From UBA3937 sp050951585 (GTDB taxonomy: Bacteria > Bacillota > Peptococcia > DRI-13 > DTU073), in NCBI GenBank assembly GCA_050951585.1, contig JBMNJI010000005.1, forward strand, positions 100,165 through 164,164: a DNA stretch of 64,000 bases, in the 5' to 3' direction. A program made the position numbers and the translations under genes. The notes beneath the pieces are model-generated. The model did no database searches and had not been told where the DNA came from. It worked only from the letters and a program-made list of their open reading frames with translations. Positions within the stretch are counted from its first letter, which is position 1. Each line of letters starts with the position of its first letter. Positions 8,363 through 16,780 of the stretch are shown here, in pieces.

Positions 8363-9691
8363 TTGAAGATGGAGATAACGCCAACTGAGGAGTTAAGAGG
8401 GGAAATCCGCGTACCGGGGGATAAATCTATCTCGCATCGGGCTGCTCTCGTGGGTGCTTTGGCGGAAGGAACTACCGAAATCGAAGGCTTTCTGGCCTCA
8501 GACGATTGTTTACATACTTTACAATGCCTGCGTGACCTGGGTGTTTCCGTCCGGACGGAGTTTTTTCCTGAGTGTGCCGGAGGGGAACGGAACCGAGTCT
8601 TTATTGAAGGCCGAGGGTTGAGGGGTCTGCACGAGCCGGTCCGCGTGCTTGACGCCGGTAATTCCGGCACCACGATGCGGCTCCTGAGCGGGATCTTAGC
8701 CGGTCAACCGTTCACCTCCTTTTTGACAGGAGATGTCTCCTTATGCAACCGGCCCATGGAGCGGGTCACGGTTCCTTTACGGGAAATGGGGGCAAAAATT
8801 GCCGGCCGGCAAGGGGGAACGCGGGCTCCCTTAGCGATCACGGGCGGGAATTTGCAGACCCTTAATTATCATTTACCGGTGGCTAGTGCCCAGGTGAAAT
8901 CAGCGCTCTTGTTGGCGGGGTTGTTCTCTTCGGGATGGACGGTGCTCAGCGCACCGGGCGTATCCCGTAATCATACGGAATTAATGCTGCAGAGCTTTGG
9001 CGCCGAGCTTACCGGCGAGACGACCGGGGCGGGAGAACAAATCGCGGTCAAAGGGTTACCTGTTTTACGGGCCCAACGGATTTTGGTGCCCGGTGATCTT
9101 TCTTCGGCCGCTTTCTTTATGGTGGCTGCGTTAATCGTACCCCATGGCAAACTGACTATTAAGTCCGTTGGCTTGAATCCGACCCGTGATGGGATTATTG
9201 AAGTGTTACAGGCGATGGGGGCCAGATTGCGCATTACGGAACGGCAACAAATAGCCGGTGAACAGTTGGGAACAGTTGAAGTGGAAAGCAGCAGTCTACG
9301 GGGGATCTCCATTGGGGGAGACATTATACCCCGTTTGATTGATGAAATACCAATCTTAGCGGTAGCCGCACTCTATGCCGAGGGAGTGACCGAAATTAGA
9401 AATGCGGCCGAGTTAAAAGTAAAAGAAACCAACCGTTTAGCCACGATTTGCGCCGGGCTAACCCGGATGGGGGCAAAAATCGAGGAATTGCCGGACGGTT
9501 TGAGAATCTATGGCGGGCACGCGCTACAGGGAAGCGGCTGCCGGAGTTTTGGCGATCACCGGATTGCTATGGCCCTTGCGGTGGCGGCGTTAGGGGCGCG
9601 CGGGAAGACAGTCCTCGAGGAGGCGGAGTGTGTGGATATCTCTTTTCCCGGTTTTTGGGCCATGCTGGCGCAATTAAGGAGCGGGAAGTGA
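8363..9691 (+). CDS. aroA: EPSP synthase (3-phosphoshikimate 1-carboxyvinyltransferase)
   Basis: Transfers enolpyruvyl from PEP to shikimate-3-phosphate. Typical motifs: GDKSISHR near the N-terminus, LDAGNSGTTMRLL, ASAQVKSALLLA, PRLIDEIP and SFGDHRIAMA. Length about 442 residues, normal. Start is ambiguous among in-frame TTG 8348, GTG 8354, TTG 8363 and ATG 8369; TTG 8363 is best placed after GGGTGG (8352-8357). 107 bp separate it from tyrA, with no terminator seen. Confidence 0.94.
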   Translation: MKMEITPTEELRGEIRVPGDKSISHRAALVGALAEGTTEIEGFLASDDCLHTLQCLRDLGVSVRTEFFPECAGGERNRVFIEGRGLRGLHEPVRVLDAGNSGTTMRLLSGILAGQPFTSFLTGDVSLCNRPMERVTVPLREMGAKIAGRQGGTRAPLAITGGNLQTLNYHLPVASAQVKSALLLAGLFSSGWTVLSAPGVSRNHTELMLQSFGAELTGETTGAGEQIAVKGLPVLRAQRILVPGDLSSAAFFMVAALIVPHGKLTIKSVGLNPTRDGIIEVLQAMGARLRITERQQIAGEQLGTVEVESSSLRGISIGGDIIPRLIDEIPILAVAALYAEGVTEIRNAAELKVKETNRLATICAGLTRMGAKIEELPDGLRIYGGHALQGSGCRSFGDHRIAMALAVAALGARGKTVLEEAECVDISFPGFWAMLAQLRSGK

Positions 9692-9745
9692 GCAGTGGTA
9701 AGTGAGAAGTTCGAGCTGGGAAGTAAGTGAGAGGAGTGGTCGCTA

Positions 9746-10624
9746 ATGTGTTCAATTCCGGTAGACGGCACGACACCGGTTTTTGCTGTTTTAGGTAATC
9801 CGATCGGGCATTCTCTGTCTCCCGCGATGTATAATGCGGCCTTTCGGGCCCTGCGGATGAACAGTATCTATGTGGCCTTGCCGGCGGATCATCAGCGGCC
9901 TGCCGATGTGGTCAAGGGGATCAGGGCCTTAGGGCTCAGAGGCGGTAATGTGACCATTCCCCTGAAAGAAGCGATTGTTCCTTATCTGGACGGGATTACG
10001 GAAGAAGCCCGTTTAATTGGGGCGGTGAATACTTTTTATTGGGAAAAAGGTACTAAAGCTTTGTGGGGTGATAATACGGACGGGGCGGGTTTCCTTGCCG
10101 CCATCAGGAAAGTCAGGCCGCAAGTTTTGCGTGAACGGAGTGCTCTTTTGCTGGGTGCCGGGGGCGCGGCACGGGCGGTGGCGGTGTCCTTAGCTTTAAC
10201 CGGCCTGAAGGAATTGACCATTATCAACCGCAATCTTGAAAAGGCGGCTGCGTTGGCCGGACAGGTGGAGAAGCTGGGGATGAAAGTACAGATCCTTTCC
10301 TGGCCGCAGGGAGAAGAGCAAGACTTTAAGGAGCTCTTTCGGGAATGTGCTTTAATCGTTAATACGACGCCCCTGGGAATGAGTCCGCATGAGGAGGCTT
10401 ATCCGCCCATTAAGGAGGCCTGGCTGCACTCCGGGCAACTGGTGGTTGATTTGATTTATCGTCCCCGGGAAACGGCTTTCTTACGTAAGGCTAAGGCCGC
10501 AGGCTGTCTAACCTTGAACGGACTTTCCATGCTTCTGGAACAAGGGGTATTGTCTTTTCAGAGATGGGCGGGGAAGCCCGCTCCGGTAGAGATTATGGCC
10601 AGAGAATTAGAAAGGTGGGTTTAA
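9746..10624 (+). CDS. aroE: Shikimate dehydrogenase
   Basis: NADPH-dependent reduction of 3-dehydroshikimate to shikimate. The 292-residue protein shows the substrate motif GNPIGHSLSPAMYNAAF, the catalytic Lys in NVTIPLKE, NTDGAGF, the nucleotide loop GAGGAARAV and the NRNLEKA motif after it, then NTTPLGM. GAGAGGAG (9730-9737) supports the ATG at 9746. Placed between aroA and aroC in one transcription unit. Confidence 0.95.
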   Translation: MCSIPVDGTTPVFAVLGNPIGHSLSPAMYNAAFRALRMNSIYVALPADHQRPADVVKGIRALGLRGGNVTIPLKEAIVPYLDGITEEARLIGAVNTFYWEKGTKALWGDNTDGAGFLAAIRKVRPQVLRERSALLLGAGGAARAVAVSLALTGLKELTIINRNLEKAAALAGQVEKLGMKVQILSWPQGEEQDFKELFRECALIVNTTPLGMSPHEEAYPPIKEAWLHSGQLVVDLIYRPRETAFLRKAKAAGCLTLNGLSMLLEQGVLSFQRWAGKPAPVEIMARELERWV

Positions 10625-10625
10625 A

Positions 10626-11780
10626 ATGCTGCGTTTTCTTTCGGCGGGCGAATCCCATGGACGGGCGCTGGTGGCAATTATCGAAGGGCTTCCGGCAGGA
10701 ATAAAGGTGGATGCGGAGCGGGTTAACGACTTTTTGCGGAGACGGCAGGGGGGCTATGGACGCGGAAAAAGAATGGACATCGAGCAGGACCGGGTCGATT
10801 TTTTGAGCGGTTTGCGCGGCGGCCTAACCCTGGGAAGTCCCCTTACTTTGGCGATCTATAACCGGGATTGGGAAAACTGGCAGGAGGTAATGGCAGCTAC
10901 TGCGGAGGCAAACCTGGCGGAAAGAGTGATCACCAGACCCCGTCCCGGGCATGCGGATTTGGCGGGTGGTTTAAAATACCGGCAGGATGATCTGCGTAAT
11001 ATTCTGGAGAGGGCGAGCGCGCGGGAAACAGCGATCCGGGTTGCTGTTGGTGCCATTGCCGCAGAGTTTTTGCGGGCAATGGCGATAGAGGTGCAGGGGC
11101 AGGTCATTGCCATAGGCCATATCCATGCCTTTGTGGAGGAAAAGATTTTTAACCGGTCATTGTTTGAAACGCCGCTTTATTGTCCGGACGAGAAGGCCAC
11201 AGCATTTATGATGAAAGCCATTGATGAGGCGCAGGAAAAGGGGAATACCCTAGGCGGGATTATCCGCATCATCGGGGCAGGGATTCCTCCGGGGCTTGGT
11301 TCGCATGTGCAGTGGGATCGTCGCTTAGATGGCAGGCTGGCCCAGGCCATGATGAGTATTCCCGCCATCAAAGGGGTGGAAATAGGGGCGGGCTTTGCCA
11401 CAGCTGCCTTAGCCGGTTCTGCTGTTCATGATGAAATAACGTATGAGGCCGGGCAGAAACGATTCTGCCATGGGAGTAACCATGCGGGAGGGCTCGAAGG
11501 CGGGATCACAAACGGCGAGCAGTTGGTGATTCAAGCCGCTATGAAACCGATTCCGACCCTAACACAGGCGCTGGGGAGTGTCGATATGGTCACAAAGGAA
11601 CCTTCACCAGCCAGTGTGGAACGCTCGGATGTTTGTGCCGTGCCTGCGGCGGCCGTAGTGGGGGAGGCCGTAACCGCCTGGGTTTTGGCCGAAGCAGTGC
11701 TGGAGAAGTTTGGCGGGGATCATATGGAAGAAACATTGCTGAATTACCGCAATTATTGTGAGTACTTAGAAGGGCGGTGA
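10626..11780 (+). CDS. aroC: Chorismate synthase
   Basis: Makes chorismate from EPSP; needs reduced FMN. The 384-residue protein begins MLRFLSAGESHG, contains the basic FMN/phosphate-binding stretch RRRQGGYGRGKRM and the RPRPGHADL, NHAGGLEGGITNG and MKPIPT signatures. It starts 1 bp after the aroE stop, so translation is probably coupled. Length fits the family. Confidence 0.96.
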   Translation: MLRFLSAGESHGRALVAIIEGLPAGIKVDAERVNDFLRRRQGGYGRGKRMDIEQDRVDFLSGLRGGLTLGSPLTLAIYNRDWENWQEVMAATAEANLAERVITRPRPGHADLAGGLKYRQDDLRNILERASARETAIRVAVGAIAAEFLRAMAIEVQGQVIAIGHIHAFVEEKIFNRSLFETPLYCPDEKATAFMMKAIDEAQEKGNTLGGIIRIIGAGIPPGLGSHVQWDRRLDGRLAQAMMSIPAIKGVEIGAGFATAALAGSAVHDEITYEAGQKRFCHGSNHAGGLEGGITNGEQLVIQAAMKPIPTLTQALGSVDMVTKEPSPASVERSDVCAVPAAAVVGEAVTAWVLAEAVLEKFGGDHMEETLLNYRNYCEYLEGR

Positions 11781-11789
11781 GATGCTCAA

Positions 11790-12914
11790 TTGAATAAGAA
11801 GGCCGAACTGAAGAAGGAAAAGGAGATTAACCGGGTGGAGGTAAAGCTGGCGGAGAGAAGCTATCCCGTTTTGCTGGGCGAGGATATTCTGCCCGTGTGT
11901 GTGGCCGGGCTAAAGGAGTTTTGCCCGGAGGAAGAGGTTTTTGTTGTTAGTGACGCCACGGTTTACCGTCTTTATGGGGACTATTTAGAGACCTTACTCA
12001 AAGAGGAAGGTTATCAGCCCCTAAAATATCTCCTGGAGCCGGGGGAAAGCGCGAAGACATGGCATAATGCGGAGAAAATCCTTGACCGGATGCTGGCCGG
12101 CAATTTAGGCCGTCAGGTTCCGCTTTTGGCGCTGGGCGGCGGAGTAGTAGGAGATTTGGCGGGTTTCGTTGCCGCCCTTTACCGCAGGGGGGTGCCGTTT
12201 GTTCAGATTCCGACCACACTTTTGGCGCAGGTTGACAGCAGTGTGGGGGGAAAAGTGGCGGTCAATCATCCGCGTGGCAAGAATATGCTGGGGACCTTTT
12301 ACCAACCGCGGGCGGTCTGGGCCGATTTGCGCACTTTGCAGACCCTTGATGAACGCGAATGGCGGGCCGGATTGGCCGAAGTACTGAAATATGCCTTGTT
12401 ATGGGAGGAAAAGTTTTTTGCCTATTTAGAAAAGCACGCCGCGGAGATTTTCGAGCGGAAGAATCCGGCGGTTTTATCCTTCGTGATTGAGCAGTGCGTC
12501 CGGATTAAGGCGGAAATTGTGCGCCGGGATGAACGGGATGAAGGATTACGGAACATCTTGAATTTAGGGCATACGATTGGGCACGCTTTGGAAAAGGCTA
12601 CTCTTTTTCAGCAGTATCGTCACGGGGAAGCGGTGGCGATTGGTCTTTTGGCGGCGGCGAAAATTGCTCTGGAGTTGGGGTTGTTTAGCGCAAGCTCGCT
12701 CGAGAGACTGGAAAGATTGATGAGGGTGTGGGGCTTGCCGATGACCCTACCGGCGTCGACGTTTGGTGCGGTTTTAGAGTATATTAAACTTGATAAAAAA
12801 GTTATGCGAAAAGAAGTCCATTTCATTCTGCCGGTGGCCCTCGGAAAAGTTTCGGTGAAAAAAGGAATTGCCGAGGAGCTAATCGCCCGGGTCTTAAAAG
12901 AAGTGGCGCATTAA
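11790..12914 (+). CDS. aroB: 3-dehydroquinate synthase
   Basis: Cyclises DAHP to 3-dehydroquinate using NAD and a divalent metal. Motifs: GGGVVGDLAGFVAALY (NAD binding), QIPTTLLAQVDSSVGGK, the metal ligands in EVLKYALL and NLGHTIGHALE, and HGEAVAIG. Length 374. The TTG at 11790 follows GGCGGTGAG at a good distance; a GTG at about 11835 would remove the charged N-terminus. Last gene of the operon. Shikimate kinase and 3-dehydroquinase are not in this cluster. Confidence 0.94.
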   Translation: MNKKAELKKEKEINRVEVKLAERSYPVLLGEDILPVCVAGLKEFCPEEEVFVVSDATVYRLYGDYLETLLKEEGYQPLKYLLEPGESAKTWHNAEKILDRMLAGNLGRQVPLLALGGGVVGDLAGFVAALYRRGVPFVQIPTTLLAQVDSSVGGKVAVNHPRGKNMLGTFYQPRAVWADLRTLQTLDEREWRAGLAEVLKYALLWEEKFFAYLEKHAAEIFERKNPAVLSFVIEQCVRIKAEIVRRDERDEGLRNILNLGHTIGHALEKATLFQQYRHGEAVAIGLLAAAKIALELGLFSASSLERLERLMRVWGLPMTLPASTFGAVLEYIKLDKKVMRKEVHFILPVALGKVSVKKGIAEELIARVLKEVAH

Positions 12915-13004
12915 AAAGGATTCTTGAGGGGAGATTCTTTAGCTCTTTTACGGGAGGATTTCCATCGAAAGAATTCTTTAATTACAATATTACTTTATAA
13001 AATA

Positions 13005-13033
13005 TTGAAAATTTCCAAATATCAGAGTATAAT
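13005..13033 (+). promoter_or_regulatory. Promoter of the HicA-domain gene
   Basis: TTGAAA at 13005-13010 and TATAAT at 13028-13033 with a 17-bp spacer, in the AT-rich gap after aroB. The gene therefore has its own promoter. Confidence 0.75.
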
Positions 13034-13083
13034 ACAAAATAGGGTGAATGTTGCGCAGGGTAAAAAACTGGGGGAGGTTAGAG

Positions 13084-14271
13084 ATGATGATTAATCCGAC
13101 ATCATGGAAAATGAAGGTCATTTCGGCTTTTACCTCAATAGCAATGCTGTTTACGGTTTTTTCCGCGCCTGTATCGGCTTTGGATTTAGAAAACCTACTA
13201 AAAGACAAGGTTATCTCCGTGTTGAGAGCTCCGGCTGAGAAAGCAGTCACATACGGCAACTATGTTCAAAAGCTGCTGAAGATCAATACATTTCAGGATG
13301 AAGCAGAGAAAAGAGCATATTATCAGAATAAAGAACTGGCTGTAAAGAACAAAATCCAGTTAAAAACGCAGAATGTTTATAATAAGTTTGATTCGCTGGT
13401 AACAAAGAATGTCGACAAGGTGATTACCCCTGATACCCATTGGTCCCTGAAGTTTGTGGGTGGATTAGCGGAAGGTATTCCCAAAGGGATTCTGGACCTG
13501 GGGGTGCTCGGGTATAATGTTTACGAACGGGGGAAAGCCGGGAATCTTTATGCAACTTCCCTGAACACCTATTACAAGCTCAAAGATAATCAAGCTGAGT
13601 ATAAGGAAATTGGTTTAAATATCGCAAATCATCCGCTCCAGGCCGGCGGGGCCGTGGCCGGAGTATTATACAGTGAGGGCAAGGATTATGCTCTCACGTT
13701 ATATCATAATCCACGGGCGGCGGGCAATTTGGCGGGCAGTTTTGTCGGGATCGGCGGCTTACTCGGTGCGGCCGGCAAAAGCTTAAAAGCGGTCAACAAA
13801 GGGCTTCCTGCTGCCACCAGGGCCCTGGAGAGTGTCTCCGCGCTCAGGATACCGACTATGGGGGCAACTCCGGTGGCCGTTGGGACAGCTGCCAAGGCTT
13901 CGAAAATTGAGTATCGTTGTCCCACGGTAACAGTTCCTAAGCTTACCGTGGAGACCAAGCGTGCGGGCAAAACTAACCTTGCGGGTAAGGGAGATTTAGC
14001 AGATAAGGCAGGCAAGGCGGGTAATGCCGGAAAAGCAGCACCGACGCTGACGAGTTCTTCCGGTCTTGGCGAATTTCCCTCCGGGAGAATAAGCGGAATG
14101 AAAGTAGTAAAATTCTTAGCTGGAGAAGGTTTTGAGCTTCTACGGATAAGAGGGAGCCATTATATCATGAAGGGACCGAATGGGAGAGTTGCCTCTGTTC
14201 CTGTCCACGGTAGTAAAAATGTGGCTCCGGGGACGCTAGCCGATATTAAGAAAGCGGCGGGATATAAATAG
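13084..14271 (+). CDS. Secreted protein with C-terminal HicA-like domain
   Basis: A 395-residue exported protein. Seen: signal peptide ending near VSALDL (about residue 33); a helical middle (residues ~35-210); a glycine/alanine-rich segment (LAGSFVGIGGLLGAAGK, ~220-236) like the pre-toxin region of polymorphic toxins; an Ala/Gly/Lys repeat linker (~290-320); and a C-terminal ~60-residue domain (from ~336) with the HicA pattern GFELLRIRGSHYIM and VPVHGSKNVAPGTL. HicA enzymes are small RNA-binding mRNA interferases whose active His lies in GSH; here it is His359. GGGGAGG at 13071-13077 selects ATG 13084 over the upstream TTG 13048. No HicB antitoxin gene adjoins. A toxin or effector role is inferred. 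Distantly similar in layout to 43969, 46750 and 48602. Confidence 0.8.
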   Translation: MMINPTSWKMKVISAFTSIAMLFTVFSAPVSALDLENLLKDKVISVLRAPAEKAVTYGNYVQKLLKINTFQDEAEKRAYYQNKELAVKNKIQLKTQNVYNKFDSLVTKNVDKVITPDTHWSLKFVGGLAEGIPKGILDLGVLGYNVYERGKAGNLYATSLNTYYKLKDNQAEYKEIGLNIANHPLQAGGAVAGVLYSEGKDYALTLYHNPRAAGNLAGSFVGIGGLLGAAGKSLKAVNKGLPAATRALESVSALRIPTMGATPVAVGTAAKASKIEYRCPTVTVPKLTVETKRAGKTNLAGKGDLADKAGKAGNAGKAAPTLTSSSGLGEFPSGRISGMKVVKFLAGEGFELLRIRGSHYIMKGPNGRVASVPVHGSKNVAPGTLADIKKAAGYK

Positions 14272-14294
14272 GAGATAATATAAATAGGGATAGA

Positions 14295-14331
14295 AAAAAT
14301 CAGCCTCAATGACAAAGGCTGATTTTCTTTT
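14295..14331 (+). terminator. Terminator after the HicA-domain gene
   Basis: AAAATCAGCC pairs with GGCTGATTTT around an 11-nt loop, followed by CTTTTG. A run of A on the 5' side may let it work for the convergent minus-strand gene as well. Confidence 0.8.
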
Positions 14332-14374
14332 GCTTAAGTTTCTATATGACATCCGGAAGCTCCGTTTCAGTAGA

Positions 14375-14656
14375 TCACTTAAAAGCGAGTTTTCTTGTCA
14401 GATAGCCGACAAAAATTGAAACAGGAAAGCCTGCCGCAACGACAACGCCCGTCCATTTTGAACCTAGATAATCAAAGAGCAGAAAAGGGATAATTAAAAA
14501 CAGCAAAAAAGTTCCCAAGCCGAAAAACCAGGACTTGCTAATGATATTTTGATAATGTTTCAGGTATTTTTGCGACACCTTTTTTTTACAATGGGGGCAT
14601 TTCGTAGTACGGGGCGTTATTGGTTCGTGACATTCCGGACATGTGAGTTTGGCCAT
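14375..14656 (-). CDS. Zinc-ribbon membrane protein
   Basis: A 93-residue protein: an N-terminal double CxxC zinc ribbon (CPECHEP and CPHCKKK, residues 6-22), a short basic linker, then two membrane helices (FFGLGTFLLFLIIPFLLF and the VVVAAGFPVSIFVGYL region) and a basic end. The reverse-strand ribosome site GGGAGG precedes the ATG. Function unknown. It is convergent with the HicA-domain gene and does not resemble HicB, so it is unlikely to be its antitoxin. Confidence 0.75.
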   Translation of the reverse strand: MAKLTCPECHEPITPRTTKCPHCKKKVSQKYLKHYQNIISKSWFFGLGTFLLFLIIPFLLFDYLGSKWTGVVVAAGFPVSIFVGYLTRKLAFK

Positions 14657-14743
14657 ATTTTTCCCTCCCGGTAGTATTAATATTCTAAATTTCTTTTATT
14701 TAATATGATTTATTTCTCTAAAACCCTGAGAAATCCTTTAATT

Positions 14744-15175
14744 TTACGGAAGTGTTAATTTTTTTACCAGTTCCATGCGTAAATCCTCTAAAGATAAAGA
14801 GTTTAAAGCCTCATCGAGCACTGTCTTTACTTTTTGCCAGACCAGGCGGGAAACACATTTTTCGAGGCGCTCACAGGTGGCGGGGAAATCAGTACTGACG
14901 CATTCCACCGGCACGATTGGTCCTTCCAGGGCGCGGATTATTTCTCCGACAAGAATTCCGGCCGGTTCCCTGGTCAATGTATATCCACCTTGCACACCAC
15001 GGTTACTCTTGACTAAACCGCTTTTGACCAGGTTAGACATGATTTGCTCTAAATAAGCCTCGGATATTCCCTGGCTTTGCGAAATGGTTCTCACGGAAAC
15101 TAATCCTTGATCATAATTGAGAGCAAGCTCGACCATTGCTCGCAGACCATAACGGGCCCGTGTGGAAAATTTCAT
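14744..15175 (-). CDS. Rrf2-family transcription regulator, IscR/CymR-like
   Basis: A 143-residue winged-helix regulator starting MKFSTRARYGLRAMVELA, with the Rrf2 recognition helix (ISEAYLEQIMSNLVKSGLV) and wing (SNRGVQGGYTL). Three cysteines (C-x8-C-x5-C, in ECVSTDFPATC and LEKC) sit where IscR-type members hold an iron-sulfur cluster; CymR lacks them. It is divergent from metY, metA, nifS and iscU, so control of sulfur or iron-sulfur metabolism is likely. A candidate binding site lies at 15320-15343. Confidence 0.9.
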   Translation of the reverse strand: MKFSTRARYGLRAMVELALNYDQGLVSVRTISQSQGISEAYLEQIMSNLVKSGLVKSNRGVQGGYTLTREPAGILVGEIIRALEGPIVPVECVSTDFPATCERLEKCVSRLVWQKVKTVLDEALNSLSLEDLRMELVKKLTLP

Positions 15176-15283
15176 GGTGCAGTACCCCTTCTTTTTGTTA
15201 ATTCTAACAGATTACACACTTTTGCTATTAATTATATGAATGTTGAGTAGAGAAGTCAATTTTAAGAGAAGTCACTTTTCCTC

Positions 15284-15312
15284 TTGACATTTAAGGGGGC
15301 GGTAGGTATAGT
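15284..15312 (+). promoter_or_regulatory. Promoter of the sulfur gene cluster
   Basis: TTGACA (15284-15289) and TATAGT (15307-15312) with a 17-bp spacer, 160 bp upstream of metY. Confidence 0.78.
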
Positions 15313-15319
15313 ATTTATA

Positions 15320-15343
15320 AATCCTAGTAAACCGATAGGAATT
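15320..15343. promoter_or_regulatory. Candidate Rrf2-type operator
   Basis: An inverted repeat, TCCTA-N9-TAGGA, with AT-rich flanks lies just downstream of the -10 box, around the expected transcription start. Rrf2 proteins bind such dyads, and the divergent gene encodes one. Binding is inferred. Confidence 0.5.
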
Positions 15344-15472
15344 ATAATATATGGACATAATTCCAGTCCAAAATGAGGAAGCTATGGATACTGTAAAAAA
15401 GAAAATGCACTAGCAACGAATGAAAAGAAAAGCTTTGGGAAGAAGCTTTAAAAAAAGGGAGAGAGCAAGAAG

Positions 15473-16766
15473 ATGGCAGAGCAGAAAAAGTTTAAATTCG
15501 ATACTTTACAGGTGCACGCCGGTCAAAAGTCGACCCCGCCACGGGGGCACGGGCTGTTCCCATTTACCAAACAACCTCCTTATGTATTTGAGAATGCGGA
15601 GCATGCCGCAAGGCTGTTTAATCTGGAGGAGGCAGGGAATATCTACACCAGGATCATGAATCCTACAACTGATGTTTTTGAGCAAAGGATGGCGGCACTG
15701 GAAGGAGGAGTGGGAGCGTTGGCTACTGCTTCCGGTTCGGCGGCCATTACTTATGCCATCTTAAATCTTGCCGGGGCCGGGGATCATCTGGTGGCCGCCG
15801 CGACTCTTTATGGCGGGACCTATAATTTATTTTCCGCCCGCTTCCCTCAATTTGGGCTCAAAACAACTTTTGTCGATCCTGATGATCCGGAAAATTTTCG
15901 CCGCGCACTTACCCCGCAAACGAAAGCCATCTATCTGGAAACCATCGGCAATCCGGGGATAAACGTTATTGATCTTGAAGCGGTGGCCAGGATTGCCCAT
16001 GAAAACGGCCTGCCTCTTATTGTTGATAATACTTTCGGCACTCCTTATTTAATCCGGCCGATTGAGTATGGCGCGGACATTGTAGTCCATTCGGCCACGA
16101 AGTTTATCGGCGGTCACGGTACCTCTTTAGGCGGGGTATTGGTGGATGGGGGTCGTTTTGATTGGGGCGCAAGCGGCAGATTTCCTGACTTTACCGAGCC
16201 GGATCCCAGTTATCACGGGGTTAGGTATGCGAGAAGCCTTTGGGCGGCAAGCCTATATTGCCAAAGCGCGGGTGCAGTTATTACGCGATACGGGGGCCTG
16301 CCTGAGCCCGTTTCATGCCTGGCTGTTCCTGCAGGGGCTGGAAACCCTTTCTCTGCGTGTGGAAAGGCATGTGGCTAATACGAAAAAGGTGGCTGAATTT
16401 TTACAGAACCATCCCCTGGTTACCTGGGTCAATTATCCCAGTTTAATAGGCAATAAATACTATGCTTTAGCGCAGAAATATCTGCCGAAAGGGGCCGGCT
16501 CCATTTTTACCTTCGGCATTAAAGGCGGGCTGGAAGCAGGCAAGCGCTTCATGGATAGTATGGAGATTTTTTCGCTTCTGGCCAATGTGGCCGATGCCAA
16601 GTCTCTGGTCATCCATCCGGCCAGCACCACCCATGCCCAGTTAGCGGAGGAAGAGCAAAAGATGGCCGGCGTAACGCCTGACATGGTGCGGTTATCCATT
16701 GGCTTAGAAGATGCGGAAGATTTAATCGCCGATTTGGACCAGGCGTTAAGGAAAGCGGTCATTTAG
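15473..16766 (+). pseudogene. metY: O-acetylhomoserine sulfhydrylase, interrupted by a frameshift
   Basis: PLP enzyme that makes homocysteine from O-acetylhomoserine and sulfide. The first frame (from ATG 15473) covers the N-terminal two-thirds: FDTLQVHAGQ, TPPRGHG, RIMNPTTDVFEQRMAALEGG and the PLP lysine in HSATKFIGGHGT. The rest, from REAFGRQAYIAKARVQLLRD through HPASTTHAQL to 16766, is in the next frame. One extra base around 16228-16233 (GTATGCGAGAAGCC) accounts for the switch. Total length would be about 430 residues, normal for MetY. Either a real inactivating mutation or a sequence error; neighbours are intact, which favours error or a recent change. Confidence 0.88.
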
Positions 16767-16780
16767 AGGGGGAAGAGCAA

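Noticed and set aside
14375..14656. Zinc-ribbon gene as HicB-type antitoxin of the HicA-domain protein
   Set aside because: It is convergent, has its own ribosome site and is a membrane protein with two CxxC motifs, not a HicB fold.
15420..15659. Plus-strand frame overlapping the metY start
   Set aside because: Basic low-complexity translation in the wrong frame, overlapping the conserved metY N-terminus.
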